From positions 1 through 6,767 of the forward strand of contig JAJFGT010000193.1 of NCBI GenBank assembly GCA_021776015.1: DNA of 6,767 nucleotides. Direction: 5' to 3'. Position numbers and translations under genes: made by a program. Numbering within the stretch: position 1 is the stretch's first letter; the number at the start of each line of letters is the position of its first letter. This DNA comes from Alphaproteobacteria bacterium (lineage in GTDB: Bacteria > Pseudomonadota > Alphaproteobacteria > Micavibrionales > Micavibrionaceae). The notes below the pieces were generated by a model that worked only from the letters and a program-made list of their open reading frames with translations, was not told the origin of the DNA and ran no database searches. This document shows, piece by piece, positions 1 to 3,827 of the stretch.

Positions 1-55
1 CTGGTTGCCTGTGCCTTGCTTTTCTTAAAATAGTTAAAAAACCAAAGCGAGCCAT
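1..55 (-). CDS. Possible 5' end of an unidentified gene running off the left edge
   Basis: On the minus strand an ATG at 55-53 opens a frame of 18 codons to the window edge (reading MARFGFLTILRKARHRQP), with no stop. It is preceded by a good -35/-10 pair at 101-73 on the same strand, which is the main reason to suspect a gene. The leader would be only about 10 bases, and the only ribosome-binding hint is GGA touching the start codon. I do not recognise the peptide. The plus strand of the same stretch offers a competing reading: frame 1 ends LVACALLFLK followed by TAG at 31-33, which could be the tail of a membrane protein. The sequence to the left of the window would decide between them. Confidence 0.3.
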   Translation of the reverse strand, partial: MARFGFLTILRKARHRQP

Positions 56-72
56 TCCAAACTGCGAACGGA

Positions 73-101
73 GTTATTGCATAGCTTTTAGCCTATGTCA
101 A
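73..101 (-). promoter_or_regulatory. Sigma70-like promoter candidate reading leftwards
   Basis: On the minus strand a perfect TTGACA (-35, bases 101-96) is followed after a 17-base spacer by AATAAC (-10, bases 78-73, 4 of 6 consensus matches). Transcription would start near 66 and run towards position 1, just ahead of the ATG at 55. The consensus -35 and ideal spacing support it, while the weak -10 and very short leader count against it. Confidence 0.4.
77..101. repeat. Imperfect inverted repeat overlapping the leftward promoter
   Basis: TTGCATAGC (77-85) and GCCTATGTCAA (91-101) are inverted copies, each pairing as TTG-CATAG-C, with one extra base at two places on the right arm. The loop is TTTTA. 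The element covers the -35 and spacer of the leftward promoter and lies upstream of the rightward lipoprotein gene, so an operator is possible. It could also be chance in AT-rich DNA. Confidence 0.35.
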
Positions 102-159
102 GAAAATATAACGATTTTTAGGCTCTAATTGCTTGAAATTAGCGGTGAGTAAGCATTTA

Positions 160-168
160 TGCTACAAT
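160..168 (+). promoter_or_regulatory. Extended -10 promoter for the small lipoprotein gene
   Basis: TGCTACAAT fits the extended -10 pattern TGnTATAAT with one mismatch. No good -35 lies 16-18 bases upstream, which is common for extended -10 promoters; a TTGAAA at 133-138 is too far away. The start of transcription would fall near 175, giving a leader of about 24 bases before the ATG at 199. This placement argues against translation starting at the upstream TTG at 133. Confidence 0.4.
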
Positions 169-198
169 TTAGATATGGTAGAGGATAAAGAACAGAGA

Positions 199-777
199 AT
201 GGCTAAAAGGCTAAATATTCTGCTTCTTAGCGCAATACTAGGAGTGCTAGGAGCCTGTAGCTCGTCTTCATCCTCTCCTCAGAGAGAAATTGCTCCCCCA
301 CCCCCCAATTTTGCTGCTTCTGATATATCAACGGATGTTTTTGACCCTTCTCAGGAGGAAATGTATGCAATATCAGATAGTAAGCTGACTCCCATCCCTG
401 AAATTGTAGGTGTGATAGATAGCCCAGAGGAAGAGTTAGCCCTAAAAACAAGTAAAGTTTACAAAAAGTGTCGTTTGAAAGATCGATTTGATCGGAAAGC
501 GTTATTTGCTTATGAATGGAATAATCGACGTTTAAGTTTGGATGTTGATGGTATTAACTATGGAAGCAGCAAAATAGATCGTATTCGGATGGAATATAAA
601 GTAAGTCTTCAGCCTGAACTGACCAAAAAGAATAGATGTCTTCATGTTTCCCGTTTTCAAGGCTTACTTGGATCTGGGTACAATGAGTTCGTTGTTAAAA
701 AAGGAGACACTGTCTGGGGAGAAGTACGAAGTATCCAAGCTCAGACGCTCGATTATATCGGTTCTGTCGTCGATTAG
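199..777 (+). CDS. Small putative lipoprotein, function unknown
   Basis: This encodes a 192-residue protein with a classical lipoprotein signal peptide: a basic start (MAKR), a hydrophobic stretch at residues 5-19 and lipobox LGAC with Cys20 as the lipidated residue. The mature N-terminus is a low-complexity linker, six serines followed by a PPPP run (residues 33-36), typical of a tether to the membrane. Residues about 85-192 form a compact, strand-rich and basic domain with two further cysteines (C91, C147) that could form a disulfide. I do not recognise the domain. The frame is open back to a TTG at 133, but that start would bury the signal peptide behind 22 polar residues, so the ATG at 199 is chosen. 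The ribosome-binding site is weak: GAGG lies 14 bases upstream and the intervening sequence is purine-rich. The gene ends 20 bases from the stop of the opposing hydrolase gene, with no clear hairpin between them. Confidence 0.8.
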   Translation: MAKRLNILLLSAILGVLGACSSSSSSPQREIAPPPPNFAASDISTDVFDPSQEEMYAISDSKLTPIPEIVGVIDSPEEELALKTSKVYKKCRLKDRFDRKALFAYEWNNRRLSLDVDGINYGSSKIDRIRMEYKVSLQPELTKKNRCLHVSRFQGLLGSGYNEFVVKKGDTVWGEVRSIQAQTLDYIGSVVD

Positions 778-797
778 AAAAACATCCTTATTTATAT

Positions 798-1727
798 TTA
801 TTTAGTAAGCCCTTTAGGTCCGCCGATTTCATCTAATGTATCGGGGTCAAAGGGAACTGCATCTAGATATTCAGGCGTATCGCATGTGAAAGGTAGAGTT
901 CTAAGTGTTCTCCACTGTTCAACCCATCCATCCTGATGTGAAGCATCTGGCACAAGAGTAAATTGTGAGCAGGATGTTTCTCCCATCGCTTGAGCAAAGC
1001 TGTGGTAAATAGCAGGAGGGACTTCTGTATCAAGCTGCCCCACAAAATGATGTTGAGGAATCATTGTCAGTTGAGAAGCTATATCTATAGGATTTAACGA
1101 ATCTGTACTAAAAGGCGTGTTATTGATATGGGCATAAAATTGTGTATCTAAAATACCTCCTACCGTACGGAGAGAAAGAACATCTTTGCGTGTTGCTGCA
1201 AGAGCTGAGGCTATGGCTGCCCCTCCATCATAGCCAACGATGTGAAAGCCTGTAACATCATTATAACCACGTATATTATTAAGAGCTGTATTAAAGGCTG
1301 CAATGACTTCAGGAGCATGACGTTTGTTTGCCATATATTCTTTTGGGCAATCCTTAGAGTGGCCAACATATTGGCATGCTTGAGCAAGGTAAATCACATT
1401 GGATTTTGGATCTTGGGCGGCAAAGCGAAGGGCTATAGGATCTCTCTTTTCTGGAGAGGAAAGAACACCAGACATGTGGCTATTGCCACCGATGTATAGA
1501 ATAGCAGGTTGATTCTTTTCATAGACACGTTCATAGGCTTGAAGATTAAATTCATTGGCTTTTATAATCCGAGGAAGCATAAAGACAGGGCCTGCAATTC
1601 GTTTCGCTGTTTCTTCTTTGAAATATCCAATAGAATCAAGAGGGTTAGGAACAGATATCTGGCTGTTATTTGTACAGGCAGAGACAGTGAGAAGGAGAGC
1701 TATGGCAGTTAAAATTGAACGTTTCAT
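798..1727 (-). CDS. Alpha/beta-hydrolase-fold lipoprotein with Asp at the nucleophile position
   Basis: This encodes a 309-residue envelope protein. The signal peptide MKRSILTAIALLLTVSAC ends in a lipobox (VSAC, lipidated Cys18). The body reads as an alpha/beta hydrolase: strand 'AILYIGG' (75-81), nucleophile elbow 'HIVGYDGGAA' (162-171), acid strand 'HFVGQLDTEVPP' with Asp233, and a C-terminal 'DASHQDGW' with His264. Related lipoprotein hydrolases, as I recall them, have G-Y-S-G-G at the elbow; here residue 167 is Asp, read from a GAT codon (plus-strand bases 1229-1227). C118/C127 and C253/C282 are placed to form two disulfides, which fits an exported protein. The substrate is unknown; an esterase or peptidase-like role is only family inference, and the Asp may mean a changed or lost reaction. 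The start is fixed by the signal peptide, although the Shine-Dalgarno is poor. The gene runs in the same direction as xthA, 76 bases downstream of it, but a perfect -10 hexamer in that gap suggests its own promoter. Confidence 0.88.
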   Translation of the reverse strand: MKRSILTAIALLLTVSACTNNSQISVPNPLDSIGYFKEETAKRIAGPVFMLPRIIKANEFNLQAYERVYEKNQPAILYIGGNSHMSGVLSSPEKRDPIALRFAAQDPKSNVIYLAQACQYVGHSKDCPKEYMANKRHAPEVIAAFNTALNNIRGYNDVTGFHIVGYDGGAAIASALAATRKDVLSLRTVGGILDTQFYAHINNTPFSTDSLNPIDIASQLTMIPQHHFVGQLDTEVPPAIYHSFAQAMGETSCSQFTLVPDASHQDGWVEQWRTLRTLPFTCDTPEYLDAVPFDPDTLDEIGGPKGLTK

Positions 1728-1742
1728 GGTGAGATTCCAAAG

Positions 1743-1748
1743 ATTATA
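1743..1748 (-). promoter_or_regulatory. Perfect -10 hexamer upstream of the hydrolase gene
   Basis: The minus strand reads TATAAT at 1748-1743, an exact -10 consensus. There is no recognisable -35 at the usual distance. It would start transcription about 8 bases before the ATG at 1727, so the leader would be nearly absent, matching the lack of a clear ribosome-binding site. The region is AT-rich, so a chance match is possible. Confidence 0.3.
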
Positions 1749-1759
1749 AAAGGGATTTT

Positions 1760-1794
1760 AAAAATTCATACGAGAAGTCTAGCATGGAATTTTT
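1760..1794 (-). terminator. AT-rich hairpin downstream of xthA, weak terminator candidate
   Basis: AAAAATTC (1760-1767) and GAATTTTT (1787-1794) are perfect 8-base inverted arms, extended by AT/AT beyond a single bulged base, around a loop of about 14 bases. Read on the minus strand, the hairpin lies 10 bases past the xthA stop and its 3' arm ends in a run of U. With only one G-C pair in the core, it is weak as an intrinsic terminator, so readthrough into the hydrolase gene remains possible. Confidence 0.35.
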
Positions 1795-1803
1795 ATAAAA
1801 TCA

Positions 1804-2571
1804 CTATGAGAGCTCCAAAATAATTGGGGTGTGGTCAGAGGGCTGTTCCCATCCTCGAGGTGTGGGATCAATTAAACAGTTTCTTGCTCGATCCGTAAGG
1901 GCAGGAGAGAGAAGGAAATGATCAATACGAATACCATGATTTTGAGGCCATGCGCCTCGCTGATAATCCCAAAAAGTATATTTTTCAGAAGATTTATCAA
2001 AAATACGAAACGCATCGTAAAGACCTATATTTTTAAGTTTTCTAAATTTATTTCGTATCTCTAGCCTGAAAAGAGCGTCGTCTTCCCATGCTTTTGGATC
2101 ATGGCAATCTGAGGCTTCAGGGATAACATTAAAATCTCCAGCAATCAAAAAGGGTCGCCTTTCATCAATAAGAGATTGTGCGTAGTCATAAAGGCGATCC
2201 ATCCATGCCAGTTTATACTCATATTTGTCTGTATCAACAGGATTTCCATTGGGCATATATATATTAATGATGCGCATCCCATTGGTTTCAATGTCTAAAA
2301 AACGGGCTTGCAGGTCTTCTTCATGATGGGGAAGGGTGTCTGTAATAAGTGTAGCATTTAGCTCTGCCTTTGCAAGAATAGCAACGCCATTATAAGCCTT
2401 TTGTGGTTTTATAAAACAGTTATAGCCAAGACTTTCAAAGCGACTTGAGGGAAAATTTTCTCCTTTTAATTCTTGGAGAAGGAGGATGTCAGGACTCTGT
2501 GTCTTTATCCATTTTTCAACAAGATCTGCTCGTACTTTAATCGAATTAACGTTCCATGAGGCAATTTTCAT
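1804..2571 (-). CDS. xthA: Exodeoxyribonuclease III (ExoIII-family AP endonuclease)
   Basis: This cytoplasmic base-excision-repair enzyme cleaves the backbone 5' to abasic sites and removes blocked 3' ends and nucleotides from duplex DNA, using a divalent metal. The 255-residue length is normal for the family. All signature residues of the endonuclease/exonuclease/phosphatase fold are visible: N7 in SWNVNS, the metal ligand E34 in LQELKG, Y105 in IYMPNG, D146 and N148 in AGDFNV, D217 in RIDH, and the D246-H247 pair in SDHTPI. These correspond to N7, E34, Y109, D151, N153, D229, D258 and H259 of E. coli Xth. The frame is open 21 codons further upstream, but family proteins begin exactly at MKIASWNVN and a purine-rich AAGAAAG sits about 8 bases before this ATG, so the start at 2571 is chosen. 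The gene is divergent from the NTR-protein gene, with 77 bases between the starts; I see no convincing promoter there. A single gene with its own weak hairpin downstream is most likely. Confidence 0.95.
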   Translation of the reverse strand: MKIASWNVNSIKVRADLVEKWIKTQSPDILLLQELKGENFPSSRFESLGYNCFIKPQKAYNGVAILAKAELNATLITDTLPHHEEDLQARFLDIETNGMRIINIYMPNGNPVDTDKYEYKLAWMDRLYDYAQSLIDERRPFLIAGDFNVIPEASDCHDPKAWEDDALFRLEIRNKFRKLKNIGLYDAFRIFDKSSEKYTFWDYQRGAWPQNHGIRIDHFLLSPALTDRARNCLIDPTPRGWEQPSDHTPIILELS

Positions 2572-2634
2572 TCTGCAACTTTCTTTATCTAACGGATCGG
2601 CTATAGTTGCACATTCAAAGTAAATTTTAAACAC

Positions 2635-2652
2635 AGGAAATTTATGGAATGA
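2635..2652 (+). promoter_or_regulatory. Ribosome-binding site with a two-codon mini-ORF overlapping the next start
   Basis: AGGA at 2635-2638 serves the ATG at 2649 with a 10-base spacer. An additional ATG at 2644, only 5 bases from the AGGA, opens the two-codon frame ATG GAA TGA (2644-2652), whose stop overlaps the real start as ATGA. The signal peptide that follows shows that 2649 is the genuine start. Whether the mini-ORF is translated cannot be told from sequence. Confidence 0.5.
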
Positions 2653-3227
2653 AATCGATTGTTAGAATATTAATGATTATAACTGTATTTTTAGTAGGCT
2701 TTAACTCAGCATTGGCGTGTCAAATCCCCACGTCTGTTTCGAAATCAATACAGGCTCATAATATTATATTTTCTGGAAAAGTAGAGGGATGTTTTTCTGA
2801 GGGAGATCAAAGTTATCTCAAATTTTCTTTAGATAGAATGTGGAAAGGGAAGGGAGAAAAACAATTTACCTATCTTTCCTCATGCCCAAGTAGCTTTTTT
2901 AAAACAAGTAGATACTATTTAGTCTATGCCAATTATATTGGAGACAGTGAGTATATAAACATTTCTTATGGCCTAACGAATTGTACAAGAACAACAGAAA
3001 TCATTTCTTGGTGGAAAGCTATGTTAAAAAATTTACAGTCTAAATTTGATGGTATCCCTGTTTCTATTGACCATAGAATAAATGACTTCAAGGAATTAGG
3101 GGAACCAGCTTATACATTTGCTTTATACAATTTTCCTATTGTAAGTAAATCGTTAGGTTATAAAATATCATTGGGTTTTGTTGTAACTGCAAAATATTAT
3201 GAGCTAATTTTTGAAAAACAAGGCTAA
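2649..3227 (+). CDS. Exported protein with an NTR/TIMP-like domain
   Basis: This encodes a 192-residue protein with a signal peptide at residues 1-23 ending in ALA, so that the mature chain starts with Cys24 (CQIP). The -3 residue is Ala, a poor fit for a lipobox, so signal peptidase I cleavage is favoured, though lipidation is not excluded. Residues 24 to about 116 match the pattern of bacterial netrin/TIMP-like secreted proteins: 'IIFSGKV' (39-45), 'WKGKG' (65-69), a cysteine at 79, 'YYLVYA' (89-94) and 'NCTRTTEI' (111-118). Cysteines 24, 48, 79 and 112 suggest two disulfides; the usual CxC start of the family has only one Cys here. In animal TIMPs the N-terminal Cys chelates the target protease zinc, but no such role is shown for bacterial members. 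The last 70 or so residues are hydrophilic and unrecognised. The gene is AT-rich compared with ileS. It is followed after 15 bases by a membrane-protein gene, so the two are probably co-transcribed. Confidence 0.8.
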   Translation: MKSIVRILMIITVFLVGFNSALACQIPTSVSKSIQAHNIIFSGKVEGCFSEGDQSYLKFSLDRMWKGKGEKQFTYLSSCPSSFFKTSRYYLVYANYIGDSEYINISYGLTNCTRTTEIISWWKAMLKNLQSKFDGIPVSIDHRINDFKELGEPAYTFALYNFPIVSKSLGYKISLGFVVTAKYYELIFEKQG

Positions 3228-3242
3228 TCGTAGAGTCGAAAC

Positions 3243-3764
3243 ATGAAGATAAACACACACGTTATTTCTAAAAAAATATTAATATCAATGGGGTGCGCCA
3301 TTTTGGTAATAGGACTATTAATTTCTTTTATAAGTATATTTAATATTCTCGAAGGCCGTAGTCATTTTGCTTCTCGCATTAGAGCAGATGAATTGTTTAT
3401 GTTTGTAGCACCCTTTTATATTGCCACCATTCCAGCTCTTCTTTATCTCGAAATGAAAAAATATAGAAAGCTTTCTTATTATGCCTTGTGGGGTATGATA
3501 TCCCCCATAGTAGGGTTTATCTTCTTAATGGCTATCTTGTATATAGCGTCTATAGCTATGGATATTTTTAAACCTGTTCCAGTCGTGGATGTAGATAATT
3601 TAAATGGTTTTAAAGCCCTTACCGATCGTGGCGTTGATACAAGAAGTGCAATATCTTTTTTGGTCATATATGAAGTGATTTTAGGTTGTATCTATACAAG
3701 TTTGTATTGGTTATTTGCTGTCAAAGAGAAAAAGAAAACCTCAAACTTACCTCACGGGAAGTAG
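3243..3764 (+). CDS. Four-helix inner-membrane protein, function unknown
   Basis: This encodes a 173-residue protein with four predicted membrane segments, at about residues 12-35, 50-69, 79-108 and 135-160. Short basic stretches flank them (KYRK at 73-76; KEKKK at 161-165), placing both termini in the cytoplasm by the positive-inside rule. The longest loop (about 110-134, containing DVDNLNGFKALTDRGVDTRS) lies between helices 3 and 4 and would face the periplasm. I recognise no family and no catalytic motif. The start follows the upstream stop by 15 bases, with a weak AGAG 7 bases ahead of the ATG, which suggests translation depends partly on the preceding gene. A functional link with the exported NTR-like protein is inferred only from this arrangement. 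The operon ends at the hairpin terminator at 3793-3827. Confidence 0.78.
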   Translation: MKINTHVISKKILISMGCAILVIGLLISFISIFNILEGRSHFASRIRADELFMFVAPFYIATIPALLYLEMKKYRKLSYYALWGMISPIVGFIFLMAILYIASIAMDIFKPVPVVDVDNLNGFKALTDRGVDTRSAISFLVIYEVILGCIYTSLYWLFAVKEKKKTSNLPHGK

Positions 3765-3792
3765 TTTATAATATGAATACCTACTTTTAACC

Positions 3793-3827
3793 AAAAGGCG
3801 GCTTAACCTAAGCCGCTTTTTTATTTT
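3793..3827 (+). terminator. Strong intrinsic terminator, probably bidirectional
   Basis: GCGGCTTA (3798-3805) and TAAGCCGC (3809-3816) form a perfect 8-base stem with loop ACC, followed by TTTTTTATTTT. A-T pairs and one G-T pair extend the stem to 3793-3821. It terminates the rightward two-gene operon. Read leftward, the same hairpin is followed by CUUUU, so it may also end ileS transcripts, more weakly. The right arm lies in the last two ileS codons, and the ileS stop codon (3810-3808) falls at the loop edge. Confidence 0.85.

Noticed and set aside
3..128. Plus-strand frame open from the window edge to TAA at 126-128
   Set aside because: Its translation is rich in Cys, Lys and Ile with no recognisable pattern, and it overlaps the promoter and inverted repeat; it is probably open by chance.
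133..198. TTG start at 133 for the small lipoprotein, adding 22 residues
   Set aside because: The added residues are polar and would precede a complete lipoprotein signal peptide. A likely extended -10 element at 160-168 also lies inside the extension.
1242..1749. Plus-strand open frames opposite the hydrolase gene
   Set aside because: They are antisense to an intact, motif-bearing gene and show no family pattern or start signals.
2572..2634. ATG at 2634 as the start of xthA
   Set aside because: ExoIII proteins begin at the MKIxSWNVN block; the 21 extra residues have no family counterpart and fill the divergent intergenic region.
2572..2648. Promoters for xthA and the NTR-protein gene in the divergent gap
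   Set aside because: Only partial hexamers with wrong spacing were found (TTGCAC at 2607 on the plus strand, TATAGC on the minus strand), so no promoter is called.
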